NCBI GenBank assembly: GCA_015680685.1
Contig: MNCI01025022.1
Span: 1-55,104, forward strand
DNA length: 55,104 bases
Reading direction: 5' to 3'
DNA from: Gnetum montanum
Lineage: Eukaryota > Streptophyta > Gnetopsida > Gnetales > Gnetaceae
The stretch's first letter is position 1. Each line of letters begins with the position of its first letter. Of this stretch, positions 11,595-22,806 are shown one piece after another. A program made the translations under genes and the position numbers. The notes beneath the pieces are model-generated. The model was not told where the DNA came from and made no database searches. It worked only from the letters and a program-made list of their open reading frames with translations.

Positions 11595-12420
11595 TGATGA
11601 GTTATCATTTTAGTTCATCACGATATCACATATGTGATGTCGCATATGCGATCTTGCGTATGCAATATTGCAACCTATCTCCTCATCTATAAATAAGAGG
11701 TAGACAGATCTGATAGGCATTAGTTGTTAGAGTTGTTAAGTTTAAGTTTCTTTTTACATTAGTTTTTCTCTCAACCCTTCTCTCCCAGTGTATGCCTGTA
11801 GTGTGGTGCTTGTAATTGTATGACATCCTTATTTGAGTGTGATGTACTTAGACATGCACATGATCAACAATAAAGATCGATATTACTTTATCATTGCAGC
11901 ATTCACTTAGTTTAATTAATTATTTATTTAATTTTTATTTATTGCTTTCTTAGTTAATACCTCTTACCCTTATCTCCTAGTAACACGGAATGAGTACGAA
12001 TTAATCATGAGCATTCAAGTGTGACTTCTTGGTAACCTAGTAGCGTATGTTGGCCATGCACTTGGTAATCCCAGTGGTAATCGTGCACGAGGTCCAAGAT
12101 GTGTACAGATGATTAAGGAACGGATGCTCATCGCACTTAGGCTAGCTTAGATTCTCTCTCATCCTATCTCTCCTAACTTAGTTCATATTATTTTCCATTA
12201 TCTTCAGGAGTAGCATTAGTATAGAAACTCATCATACACCTCACTCTGCACTAAACCATACATGAAAAAGTTAACACCAGTCTAGATGGGAAGATAGTGA
12301 ACTGCTACCTAAAATGACTGTCTAAATAGCACAACTAGTCCTTCTACGGAGTTCGACCGGATCATGCGTGAAAGGCTCATATTTGTATGGTTGAGTGTAG
12401 GGGCACCTCATCACTCAAAA
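11595..12420 (+). repeat. 3' LTR of element A
   Basis: 826 bp, starting TGATGAG. The end should read CACTCATCA but reads CACTCAAAA. TATA-like box 11688-11695. It carries U3 palindromes like those of the tandem units, followed by a body that aligns with the 5' LTR. Confidence 0.88.
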
Positions 12421-12838
12421 ATATTAATGGTAAAGGGTTATGAGCCTAATGAGAGTGACCTACAACTAGTTGAAACATAGATTATGATTCCATGTGTAAG
12501 GTCATCGGCCTATGGTATTCAACTAAATAGTTTTAAGAAGAAGCATTAATAGGATTATTTTCTGAAGATATAGTATGCTAGACATAATTTCCCTAAGAAT
12601 TTAGTTGTTGATACAAATACTATTGCCTTAGCAATGGCATTCCCCATTACTATGGTTATTGCCATTACTAGTGGTATTGCTCCTATGGTTCAGAATAAGC
12701 CCTAAAAGGTTAATGCGTCTATTGATAGGATTTCCTATAAATTTCTTGTAGATAAGATAATATTTTGTGCATTTTATTTTTAAAAATTTTTAGATTAAGT
12801 GCATATGTCCTAGACTCCTGTAAATGGACCATAACAAG
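12421..12838 (-). pseudogene. Element C, end of gag between insertions A and B
   Basis: On the minus strand, just inside the B insertion site, the frame gives HLQESRTYALNL. This matches the sequence after the zinc knuckle in B gag (HLQEFGMYALNP, about 15630-15666). The rest is the low-complexity, Ala/Thr-rich tail that leads to the protease. The match shows that B inserted inside C gag. Confidence 0.75.
12834..12838. repeat. Target site duplication (left) of element B
   Basis: ACAAG, repeated exactly at 19871-19875. Confidence 0.9.
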
Positions 12839-13625
12839 TGATGATCCGCGATATCGTGTTTGCCCCTATGATATCGCGTACATGATATCGTAGCCCACTG
12901 CTAGGTCTATAAATAAGAGGTTTCTTTCCCTTGTTCAATCATCTAGAGTTATTCCCTTAGCCAAACTATAGTTGTTTTACCATTCTAGAGTTAGAATAAT
13001 TTCCATGTGCCCGCAGTAGGAATCTCAAAGTGAATGGATCTTTATTCAAGCAAATGGTACCTAAGCACACATTTGTGTATGGCAATAAAGACAAAGTTTC
13101 TGATAAACCTTGCAGCATATGGAATAAGGTAAATAGGATTTAATTATTGTTAAATGTTTAAATTCTTTCCTAGATAATTAATCTCTCTCAACCCTTAACT
13201 CTCCTACTTAAGTGCATTCAGTACGACCACTTAGAGCACATGTATGATAGTTGGTAACCTAGTAACGAGTAGTGTTTCGTAATCCCAGCAGCATTGCACT
13301 GGTTCAGAGTGTGTGAAACAAGTGGAAATAGATACTAGTGCTAGGATAGTTAGAACTTAGTTAATGAAAGTTAGTCATTTAGTCTCTTCACCTTTCCCCT
13401 ATTAGCATAGGCATTAAAAAGATAAAAAGATACAAAAATCATATACCTCAGGCTTACTTAACTATACAACCGCGATAATACAAGTATGTTTGGGAAGACA
13501 AAGATTGATTAACCTTAAGTGTTCCATTAGGGTGTGTAAGAACTTAGTCCTTGAAGCTCAACTGGATCGTGCATGAGATGCTCATATTCGTATGGTTGAG
13601 TGTAGGGGTACATCGCCACTCATCA
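12839..13625 (+). repeat. 5' LTR of element B
   Basis: 787 bp, TGATGAT...CTCATCA. Palindromic 'gatatcgcgtacatgatatc' motif in U3 (about 12880), TATA-like box 12908-12915, AATAAA near 13084. It ends with the family-shared block 'gttgagtgtaggggtaca'. Confidence 0.93.
12908..12915 (+). promoter_or_regulatory. TATA-like box of element B 5' LTR
   Basis: tataaata in 'gtctataaataagagg', about 30 bases after the U3 palindrome. Confidence 0.65.
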
Positions 13626-13626
13626 T

Positions 13627-13644
13627 TGGCGTCATTCCCGGGGA
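13627..13644 (+). other. Primer binding site of element B (tRNA-Asp type)
   Basis: TGGCGTCATTCCCGGGGA one base after the LTR, close to the plant tRNA-Asp complementary site TGGCGCCGTTGCCGGGGA. Confidence 0.85.
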
Positions 13645-13770
13645 CTTAGTTGTTTATGCACTACATAGAACATAGGAGATCATCCATATCATTGGGTGCT
13701 AGAACGAACCCCTAGGGTTAATCAAAAGAAAAATAAGACAACAATAAATAGCACACCGAACAAGACAAAA

Positions 13771-15668
13771 ATGTCTTCTTCTTTGCACAAAAGCACTTCA
13801 CCGCCTAAGACTCACACAAAAGACAGTCAGTGGCACAACACACATAATCAAAATCTATCAACTTCTCAAAAATTCCGTGTTGTATATATTCATTATGATG
13901 AGTATATACCTGACTTTACCTTTATTCTCTATCAAGATGAACAACTATGTTGGAGAGACTTGGAGGGTAACATAGTGTTGCCTCTAGACAGAGCAAAACC
14001 CAACATGCTCCTTTGTGCCCTTGCACGAATAGGCATGTTACAGTTTTATGTAGAGTAAATTGCATGTGATTATGACATAAGGGACTACCATCCCATAGAA
14101 GTGCAACATCAACAAGACTTATGGCAGGAGAGTTACCATACATCGTTGAAGGGAAAAGGACCCCATAATGCTCCACCCGTCTTAAGCAAAATTGAGGGTG
14201 TTGAACCTATTTCAATAAGTTCTCCAAAAAATGATGTTCCCCCTCCTAACGATGGTGAGGAGGTGGTGTATCATAACTTTCACTCCATGATTCAAAACCC
14301 TAGTTTTGATCCCCATGAACACCAAGTGTTCAACGAGGGAACACAAACACATGACAAGAATGGGCATTCTGATCATTATCATGATCAAGGCTGGGACCAT
14401 TGAAGAGAAGGTAGGAAACATCATCATAGTAACGGTTCTCCTTCTTCTTCACCTTCATCATCACATTCACCCTCTCCTTCTGTATCAGGACACCGTCAGA
14501 AGGAACCTAACTATGAGAATAAGGGTAAACAAAATGAGAGACCTCAATGAGAGAGTCGAGAATGAGAACGAGGGAATTCTAGAGAATCATGGCATGAAAG
14601 AATGGAAAGTAGGGAATCACATAGACATCATAGATGTTATGAGAGAAATGACCATGAGGAACCCCTACTTGCAACCCAAAGCATGTTAGACATCACAGAG
14701 GCTGTTAGAATACCCACAAGGCACCAAAAATATAGCAGGATCAAGAAAATAGATATGAATAATATCCCAAGATTTGAGGGAGGATACAATGTTGATCCTT
14801 AAAACCACTTACAAGCATTTCACAATGCATGTGCCTTGCAAAACATTGAGAACAAATGGCAAAAGCTAAAGTTATTCCCAAGGACATTGGTAAAAGAAGC
14901 GAAAAGCTGGTACCGGTCCTTAGAACCGGAATCCATTCAAAGGTGGAGTATGATGCTAGAACTATTTAACAATAAGTATCAAACATAATCCTAGGTGTCC
15001 AACCTATGAAAAAAAAATCCAAGGATGGAAGAAAAGAACTCATGAACCCTTGGATGCTACCATAGGCTGATACTACTCGTAGCAGGATCAACTACGCCAT
15101 CTCGTAGATAGACTTAGGTATGAAACTAGGAGAACCTTTGGAATGTATGCCCAAGGGAGATTATTAGATCTTAGGTTCCATTAGATCCATAGATTACTGG
15201 AGCAAGTAGCTAAGGAACAAGGAGAGCTACGTAAGAGAGAAAGTGCTGAAGAGTATAACCATGATCCTTCCCTTTGAAAAATGGGAGTGAGATTTTGTGA
15301 GGTGGAGGAAGAGTCACCACTCAAGAATATGGTGAATAGGAAAACCTTTCCACTCTAAAAATTAACAACAGAAGTGTTGGAAAAGGTAGACCAAATGTTG
15401 GACTCCTTAGATAGTAGATTTGAAACTCTCCTTAAAATCGTAGAGGAGTCTAGGGAGCAAAGTAGTGACTATGACAAAAAGAAAAGGAGGGATCTAGACC
15501 ATGCACGTAACCAAGGTAAGGGTAAAATCGATATCACTAAAGAAGTTGTGAATTTTGATATGGACAATGATGGTAGATGTGAGATATGCCAATATGACCA
15601 TCCTAAGGAATGTTGCCCAGTAATCTCACACCTACAAGAGTTCGGGATGTATGCACTTAATCCATGAC
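13771..15668 (+). pseudogene. Gag polyprotein remnant (element B)
   Basis: The most complete Gag of this family in the window. From ATG at 13771 the order is: an N-terminal part of unknown fold (13771-14058, stop at 14056); a second open stretch in the same frame (14101-14403); a Ser/Pro-rich patch (about 14430-14490) and an Arg/Glu/His-rich patch; the Gag core from FEGGYNVDP (about 14770) through AKSWYRSLEPESIQRW (about 14895) and ELFNNKYQT (about 14960); then 15374-15667, a helical segment and a CEICQYDHPKECCP zinc-knuckle-like motif (about 15577-15620). Stops and at least one frameshift (between about 15000 and 15370) break it. ATG 13771 is chosen as the first ATG in the main frame after the primer site. 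Confidence 0.8.
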
Positions 15669-16359
15669 TTAACAAATAGCAAGCACCCCAAAGGTTACCT
15701 TATTCCCAAGGTAACCCAAGGTAGTTCCACCAGCCCTTAACATATTATCCAAGTGGAACTCCACCACAACCTATTGAGCAAGACTAGTAATGGCAATACC
15801 CACAGTCATGGGGGTTGCCACCACTGAGGCAACAATATCCTTACCGGAAACTAAATCCATATGGCTATTACGTGTAGCAGCCAATCTCTCCAATTGACTT
15901 TATCAGTCATGTGACCCCACAACATCACTACCAAGCTTGAGAGTATTATAGTACTCCTTCTCCTGGGAGAGACACACCACATACATACCATCCTTTGAAC
16001 CCATCCACAACTCTTACACTAATAACTCTACTACCACCCACTCCAGTAATGCAATGGAAACTCCCCACTCAACCACAACAACGTAATGCTATGAGAGCTA
16101 CGAACCTTCAACCCACTACTAGTTCTGACAACCGTACAAAGAGAAGACCTTTCTTTAGAACCAATAGTCCAAAAAAGCTCTCACAACCATAAGTGGTTGA
16201 GCCTATAAATGTCTCTTCATCAAATAAGGCTTCAGAGCTCCTTTCAAACCAAAAATAGAGCTCAACACACATGGTTATGTTAACACATACCATCACTGAC
16301 TGGATCAAGGAGGGCCACCTTCCAAGGAAATTCTTTGATCCTGGAAGTCCTTTAATCTA
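15669..16359 (+). other. Pro/Gln-rich gag tail region (element B)
   Basis: This continues from gag with codons rich in Pro, Gln, Thr and Tyr, including an open stretch 15995-16192, before the protease. Several stops are present. It is probably the low-complexity C-terminal tail of Gag, with no domain recognised. Confidence 0.5.
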
Positions 16360-17079
16360 TCTCCAACTCACTGGGAATGAACCTTGTAAACCTCTTCTAG
16401 ACTCAATTTCTGCAGTCAACTTGATATTGTAAGAAATGTATAAAGCCTAGAACCTGCCTCAACTAAAGAAGAGAAATATTCACTTAGATCTGGCTGACCA
16501 GTCCATCACTGTTCCCTTGGAACCTGTGGAGGACATCATTACCACTTGTGTGGGTGGTCATATCCAGCTGATTTCCTAGTGATACAAGTAAACAATGACA
16601 AAGGGGACTTCCCAATAATAATGGTGAGGAAATGGCTAAGTAACATAAATGCATGCCTAGGAATCTCCAATCTTTCCCTGGAAATATCTAAGGAAAATAC
16701 TTTTGAGAAGATCGAGAACAAGAAAGGTCCATGCATCACATACAATGATACAGAGGGTGATGGCGTACAGGAATGTTCAGCATTTCCTACATGCAACCGG
16801 TGTGCCCAAGAAATTAATATACAAAAATGTCTGTATGTAGTAACTGCACAACAAGTAGACACCCAGTGGTTGATAGCTAATCAAGAGAGCAACTCACCAA
16901 CATGCATGGAACTAACTAGGGGACCAACTTGCACCCACGTAGAAAGCATAGATGCATTGGAGCAAGAGCGTCACAAACTTCCAACCCTTAACCTGAAAAC
17001 ATCAATTGGGGGAAGTTGGAAACTCCTAAAAGATTCAAAAAAATGCTTTGATAGGAGAATACTAGTTTGTGTGCAATAG
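16360..17079 (+). pseudogene. Retropepsin-like aspartic protease remnant (element B)
   Basis: Around 16391-16430 the frame gives LLDSISAVNLI, the catalytic Asp-Ser/Thr-Gly site in which Gly is replaced by Ile. About 16480-16530 is the strand block ending in VPLEPVEDIIT. At 16609-16640 FPIIMVRKWLSNINA matches the C-terminal FPIILGRPWL block. The open frame 16546-17079 (177 codons) continues with a C-terminal extension of unknown function and ends at TAG. The protease would cut Gag. The changed catalytic triad and upstream stop indicate inactivity. No RT follows. Confidence 0.75.
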
Positions 17080-19061
17080 ATCAAACCTTATCATGAACCT
17101 AAAATGTTCTATGCATATAGCACATCAGAAAAAGGATGACCCCACTCATCATTTCAGATCTCTCCCTTCCAACTCAATCATGGGGGACATGGCCACCTAT
17201 GCTAATCAGTCAAGGCCCTCGATTCCTTTTTAAGTTTTTATTTTACAAATTTTTGTTTTACAAATTTCTTTAACTTTTCTTATTTATTTTTTACAACATC
17301 ATTCATACTTTTTTTTTATTGGTGTGTTTACTTATTTTGTTAGGTTTGTCACCTAATAAGTGCTCTTGATGATGGTATGAATTGTATTCCATTGATTGCT
17401 AATGTTTGGTTTTTACCTTTGATTTATGATGTTGATACTAAGGTATGGTTCTTTTGATATAACAGGCAATGAGTCCACGTCATCCATGCATCCACAAATT
17501 TCTATGATCTCTCTTGACTTGGAACTGTACAGTCCCTTTCCTTAAATAATAAGAACTATCAACGAATTGGTAACTAGGCAGTTCTTAAACTAAGGAAGGA
17601 CTCAAGGATTCAAAAGGGTGTGACTTCAAGGGAATTTGATGCACTTGTGCTGGCCATTCTCTTGGGTTCTTGGATGTTTTTTTCTTGAGTTTTCCTTACC
17701 ATTCCGACGTTGCTCCATTATCAGGAAGCTGAGCTAATAAAAATAATAAGTCGTTGCATGGTGTGGTTCAGAAACAAAAGAAACTTTGAGAATTCAAAGC
17801 ACACCCCTTAGATGAAATAATCATTTGGACTACAGGCACTGGTTATGGAACTTAATAAACATGTTCCCTCTAACTAAGGCCCCCTCTTGCTTTCTTCTTT
17901 CTCCTTTCTTGTTTCATCGGAATGGTGGTGGCTTTTTGGCAGAAGCATTATTATTACCTCAAGTGGATGGATTAGCCAAATGTATTAATGCGAAGACACT
18001 AAATGTGGACTGTTTGAGGCTTGATTTGGAATGAGATCTACTAAGTCACATTAACCATTAATGCACAAGGGGCTATACACCACCTTGTTCTTGAGACTCC
18101 ATTCCATTCTCTTCTTTCCATCCTTCTTTCTCTATTTTTTCACCTCATTGTCGATTTTATCAATAGTCCATATTTTGGTTGATGCATTATTTTCTTTTTG
18201 GTAAACTCTTGTGGTTAAGACTTTAACTCTTATTTCTAATGCCATTTTTAGAGCCTATAGACTCTTTGAATGCTGGTTTGTTAGGGCATTAAGGGCATGA
18301 GCCTGCTTTGGGGAGGACCCATTGGCATTCCTATTTGGTACATTAGTTAATTTCTTTCCTTTAAAAATTTTTGCAATTAACATTTATTTTGTCCATTTTC
18401 ATCCCTAACATCCATTTTAGTAGTGTTACGTTGTTTCTTTTTCTTTATCTTTCTTATTCTTTCTCTTTTTCCATTCTATCGCTACTAGAGGTTTGCTCTG
18501 AGTCATGGGGATCCTTGTCCAATTTTTTCAATTTTTTCTTAACCCCTACACCTTTGCTAGTCACCAGTATTATACCTCCAAATCTTCATTAGCCATATCA
18601 CAACTCAGCCAATGGACCTTACACTGAGGCAAGGTATCAATTGCATTGTGATTCATTTACCCTTGCTAATATAAGACTATGTTGTGTGTGCAGATGGCAA
18701 TCATACACCAATCGATTGGATCTGGAGGAAACACTTGGAATGGACTAGTGCTGAAGTAGTTATGCAAGGAACAAGATTGATGATGTGCTTATGGATGGAC
18801 AATGAAAAGTGCAATCTTGGCATTGGCAGCAACAGACTTCTTCTTTTCTCTCTCTCTTCTCTCTTCTCTCCCAGCTGCCAAATAAGGCTAGATTTCAAAT
18901 GTGTTTAGTGTTCACTCTTGTCATCATAAACACTAATTTTGTCATGTATTGTAATGATGATCCATTCACATGTCACCCCATTCACCATTAGTATCATTCA
19001 AGTCAATAATCCCATACCTTTCCAATATTTTGTAAGGAACTCGAGGATGAGTTTTCATTCA
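17080..19061 (+). other. 3' non-coding region of element B
   Basis: A T-rich tract (about 17230-17340) is followed by non-coding sequence. The block 'cctgctttggggaggaccca' (about 18302-18321) is shared with element A units (for example 8717). At 18663-18693 'ttgctaatataag...gtgtgcag' stands directly before ATG 18694, in the same position as the acceptor-like site of A and E. The frame after it is short and unlike the accessory frame of E, so the accessory gene seems deleted. A CT-rich stretch lies at about 18840-18875. Confidence 0.65.
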
Positions 19062-19073
19062 ATCATGGGGGTA
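19062..19073 (+). other. Polypurine tract of element B
   Basis: 'aatcatgggggta' ends at the first base of the 3' LTR, the same place and form as in element A. Confidence 0.75.
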
Positions 19074-19870
19074 TGATGAGCCATGATATCATGTATCCGA
19101 TATCGCGTCATCCCTTGTGATATCGCATACATGATATCATATCCCACCACTAGGTCTATAAATAAGAGATGGGTTTCCCTTGTTCACTCATCTAGAGTTA
19201 GTCCCTTAGCCAAACTATAGTAGTTTTACCATTCTAGAGTTAGAATAATTTCCATGTGCCCGTAGTAGGAGTCTCAAAGTGAATGGATCTTTATTCGAGC
19301 AAATTGTACCTAAGCACACATTTATGTACGGCAATAAAGACGAACTTTTTGATAAACCTTGTAGCATATTGAATAAGCTAAATAGGATTTAATTATTGTT
19401 AAATGTTTAAATTCTTTCCTAGATAATTAATCTCTCTAAACCCTTAACTCTCCTAGTTAACTGCATTCAGTACGACCACTTCAAGCATGTGTGTAATGCT
19501 TGGTAACCCAGTAACAAGTAGTGTTTGGTAATACCAGTAGCGTTGCACTAGTTCAGGGTGTGTGTGGAAAGTGGGAATGGATACTGGTGCTAGGATAATT
19601 AGAACTTAGTTAATGAAAGTTAGTCATTTATTCTCTTCACCTTTCCCCTATTAGCATTGGCGTTAAAATGATAAAAAGATATAAAAATCATACACCTCAG
19701 GCTTACTTAACCATACAACCATGAAAATACAAGTCTGAGAAGATAGCGATTGATTAACCTTAAGTGTTCCATTAGGACATGTAAGCACTTAGTCCTTGGA
19801 GTTCGACTACATCACGTGTGAGACGCTCGTATTCGTATGGTTGAGTGTAGGGGTACCTTGCCACTCATCA
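19074..19870 (+). repeat. 3' LTR of element B
   Basis: 797 bp, TGATGAG...CTCATCA, colinear with the 5' LTR. TATA-like box 19157-19164. U3 contains three GATATC-centred palindromes between 19083 and 19142. Confidence 0.93.
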
Positions 19871-19875
19871 ACAAG
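19871..19875. repeat. Target site duplication (right) of element B
   Basis: ACAAG, identical to 12834-12838. Confidence 0.9.
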
Positions 19876-21740
19876 ACAACATCTCTTAGCATGTTTACAT
19901 TACCACACATTGCATCTATTCTCATATTCAAAACTTGAGTCTAGAACCTCTTCCACAACAAAAGTATTTTTCTTATTCTTATAATTTTCTTGTCCATTAT
20001 CCTTATTCTTTTTCTTGTCCTTATTCTTGGTAAATGTATCCTTAGTTTTCTGTTATAAAATTTTCATCCATAGAGTTTCACATTTTCTCTACCTTGACTA
20101 TAATATCATTTGCTAATTTTTGGATGGGTAGATATTTCCACTAAATCACATCTTTTATAGTTTCCTCTTCCTATATTACATATTCTCACATCTCTTTTTC
20201 TAAAATGAAAATCTCTGTTGTACTCTTTAGTTGACTCTCTCTTATGTACCACTTCTTCTTCTTTTGCTACTTGATTTTGTAACCATTAGATATGACAGGT
20301 TGTCATTTCAAATAATATTCCTTGGATATACATACTAAGGATCTCTCTTATTTTATTTATCAACCCATCAATGATATGTAGTAGTTTTTCTCTTTAAGCA
20401 AATCTATGACTTGGGCATCAATGTAATAGTGAATAATATTTATCCACTATTGCATCAAGGGATTCATGTATCCCTTGCTTTCATCTTTGGATTTATTTTT
20501 TTAGATTTGATACTCTTGAATATGTTTGATACTTATCATTGAAGAGCTCTAGCATAGTACTCTATATTCTAATAGATTCTAGTTTTAAGGATATGTACAA
20601 ACTTTCTACTTTCTTTATGACTGTTTTAGGAAACAAATTTAATTTTTATCAATATTTTTTTATGTTTTGTAGGACACATGCATCATGGAATGCTTGAAGA
20701 TGATGTTATGGATCTACATTGGATCCCCCTTCAAAATATAGAATATTATTTATATCAAGTTTCTTGATGGGACTATTTCTTATGTGTCTAGTCAATATGT
20801 ACACTACTTTTCTGATGTTGATCATACTTCAAGTGGCTAACAGGGATTCTTCATAGCCGTTGGGTTTATAGTATTTGTTGTTGTTGTAGTGATCACTTTG
20901 ATGTTCATAATGTTTCATTCTCTCATGCCTTGGTTTCCTTTCTCTATCTTCTTTATCACCTTATTCATCATTAGAAAAATTTCTTTTGTTAGTGTGCCCA
21001 TTATTATTTCTTCTTCTCTCCCTATCATGATCCCTTGGTCTACATCCTTTCTTATAAAAGTCTATTAATGAGTATAATGAAGAGAATGAAGAATTTGGAA
21101 AATGTTATTAATTAGTTCTCCTCTTATTAATTCTTATTTTATCTCTTTGGATCTATTGGAGATCTTAGATCTTGAATTCCTTCTAAGTCTGGAGTCTATC
21201 TCATCTCTTATAAGAGTCTTTACAAGAGCTGAATATAATTTTAATTTCATAGGATCTTCACTATATGAAAGACGTGAATGAGAGTTGGATCTATGAGGAT
21301 GATGAGACTTCTCAACTTTGTGTGACATCTCTTCCTTTTTCATAAGGATGATTGTCTGTGGTGCACTTTTTCCTTTCTCTTATTCATATCTTACTACCAT
21401 GATATCATCCCTTCCTACTTGATCCTTTGTTGGTCGTATGGCCTGGTCATGTTTTTGTTAACTTAATACCCTTATTGTACATGACCAAGATTTGATATTA
21501 GTAGAGTTAGAGTTGAGAACAGATGATGTTATACAATTGAGTAGAAAGATAATGTTACATTGCAAGTCTCTCCATCAAAACTATACATCCTGGTAGAAAA
21601 TGAAAGTAAAATCAAGATAATAACGATTAGTGTGAGCATATGATATCCTAATTTGCATCACTCCACTTCAGTTTTCTTCATTATGATTTCTATCATTACT
21701 TTCATGAAGGTTAATAGTAGGTAAAGATTTCACTTTATAT
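19871..21740 (-). pseudogene. Gag polyprotein remnant (element C)
   Basis: On the minus strand this is colinear with B gag. The open piece 21343-21134 is Ser/His/Arg-rich, like the basic patch before the B Gag core. The core follows: a FEGGSNVDP block (about 20740-20710), HLQAFHDACVLQ, an ELFNDKYQTYSRVSNL block (about 20550-20500) and an Ala/Lys/Glu-rich helix (about 20290-20210). Near 19915-19871 a decayed zinc knuckle (KHAKRCCL) is cut by element B and continues at 12838. Many stops. Confidence 0.75.
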
Positions 21741-21876
21741 GTAGAATCCATTTTTAATCAATTAACACTCAAGTGTTTTTTTTTCATAAATTATTGTAAG
21801 TATGTGAAAGATAAGCTTGACATGACTTGCTATAATGAACTTTGTTAAAATAAAATAAATAAAAAACATCATTACA

Positions 21877-21894
21877 TCCTCAACAATGACACCA
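21877..21894 (-). other. Primer binding site of element C (mutated tRNA-Asp type)
   Basis: The minus strand reads TGGTGTCATTGTTGAGGA, one base after the LTR end CTCAATCA. It matches the A and B primer sites with several substitutions. Confidence 0.7.
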
Positions 21895-21895
21895 A

Positions 21896-22800
21896 TGATT
21901 GAGTGATAGAGAATCCCAACACTAAATTATATAAGTCACAAGTGCTCATGCATGACTAGATAGTAATTTGTGGATGGACCATATAAATATACTTGTGAGC
22001 TAATGATAAGTTCACAACTATTGTCTTTTCACTTAGAGTTAATGAAGTGAAAAATGTATGGTTTAACTCTAGGTGAGGTATATGAGTAGATGATGTTGGT
22101 TGGCTCTAAGTATGTTAAGGGTAAAACATAGTAAAAATGATTATAAATTCTATTACTAAAGACAATGAAAAAATAAATTAATTCTAGCCTATTAGCAATA
22201 AATATCTAGTCTTGGCTTACCATACACATCCTTGGCTGATATAATTATTACTAAGATTACCAAGTAACTATACCAATGAGTAAAGTAAGTAAATTCACTA
22301 TTGGGTTAACAAACAACTACACTTTACATTTAAAATCAATTGTAGTTATTCCATCCATACTAACAAATAGTGGAACATTAAATGACTTAGGAAATGTAAA
22401 TGACATAGAAATATAAATCTATTCTATGTACAATGCTACAATGATAAAGAACAATGTTTTGATCTTTATTCTTGGTTATGAATTGTGTTTAAAAAAAATC
22501 CAATCAAATAAAGATGTTGTACAATTGTAATTTACCATACTACAAACATTTACAACTAACTTTATGTCCAAGAAAACAAAATGCAATAATTTCACTAAGA
22601 GTTGATGAAAATATGATACTTGACACAACAGGCTTGTATTTATGGGCATAACCATGACCCACTACATCATATCTATAACATTGTATATTTAGCTATGATA
22701 TCACATCTATGATATCATAGATGTGATATTATAGTTGTTTATATAAAATGTTTTATTAATAGCATTGGAATAATCCTAAAAATATAGTTAAAAACATCAT
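21896..22800 (-). repeat. 5' LTR of element C
   Basis: The minus-strand end is CACTCAATCA beside the primer site. The start is placed at TGATGTTTTT (22800 downwards), giving about 905 bp. A long palindrome, 'gatatcatagatgtgatat'-like, is at about 22695-22735, and a TATA-like 'cataaatac' at about 22649-22631. AATAAA occurs near 22470. The end at 21896 is well supported. The start at 22800 is less certain because LINE L inserted exactly there. Confidence 0.7.
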
Positions 22801-22806
22801 TATATG
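22790..22806. repeat. Target site duplication (left) of LINE L
   Basis: AAAAACATCATTATATG, repeated exactly at 43830-43846. The length is typical of LINE target-primed insertion. Confidence 0.9.

Larger units (their letters stand above)
9963..11880 (+). repeat. Tandem unit 3 of element A 3' region (1918 bp)
   Basis: The third copy. Here sequence continues past 'aataaagatcga' into a complete 3' LTR instead of starting a new unit. It includes an accessory remnant (10968-11402), a polypurine tract (about 11583-11594) and the start of the 3' LTR (11595). Confidence 0.9.
2835..12420 (+). mobile_element. Element A: gag-only non-autonomous LTR element with a tandemly expanded 3' end
   Basis: The layout is 5' LTR 2835-3680, primer binding site 3682-3699, gag 3822-5772, T-rich spacer, three tandem 1.92-kb units (6131-11880), then 3' LTR 11595-12420. 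Flanks are GTATT (2830-2834) and ATATT (12421-12425), a 4-of-5 match compatible with an old target duplication. No protease, RT, RNase H or integrase is visible, so it resembles the TR-GAG type of non-autonomous element and would depend on a related autonomous element. It interrupts element C. The tandem 3' units are unusual: each carries a remnant accessory reading frame, a polypurine tract and the first 286 bp of an LTR. Confidence 0.85.
12839..19870 (+). mobile_element. Element B: gag-protease non-autonomous LTR element
   Basis: 7.03 kb, bounded by two LTRs (12839-13625 and 19074-19870) and a perfect ACAAG duplication. It has a primer binding site at 13627-13644, gag (13771-15668), a protease remnant (about 16360-16700), a long 3' non-coding region and a polypurine tract. 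There is no RT, RNase H or integrase, so it would need another element's enzymes. It is inserted in the gag zinc-knuckle region of element C. The LTRs differ at a modest level by eye, so it is younger than C. Confidence 0.92.
1..22800 (-). mobile_element. Element C: decayed Athila-like Ty3/gypsy LTR retrotransposon, split by three insertions
   Basis: This is the base layer of the left half. On the minus strand the order is 5' LTR (about 22800-21896), primer binding site, gag (21740-19871, then 12838-12421), protease (about 1790-1480), an RT fragment (830-480) and 3' non-coding sequence (250-1) running off the window. The intervening blocks are three other elements: S (1975-2697), A (2835-12420) and B (12839-19870). 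Removing each with one copy of its target duplication brings gag and protease pieces back into the expected order. RT seems to have lost everything after its second conserved block, and no RNase H or integrase is visible. Many stops show an old, inactive copy. Athila-like affinity is inferred from the RT and protease motifs, the tRNA-Asp-type primer site and its relatives A, B and E. Confidence 0.85.
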
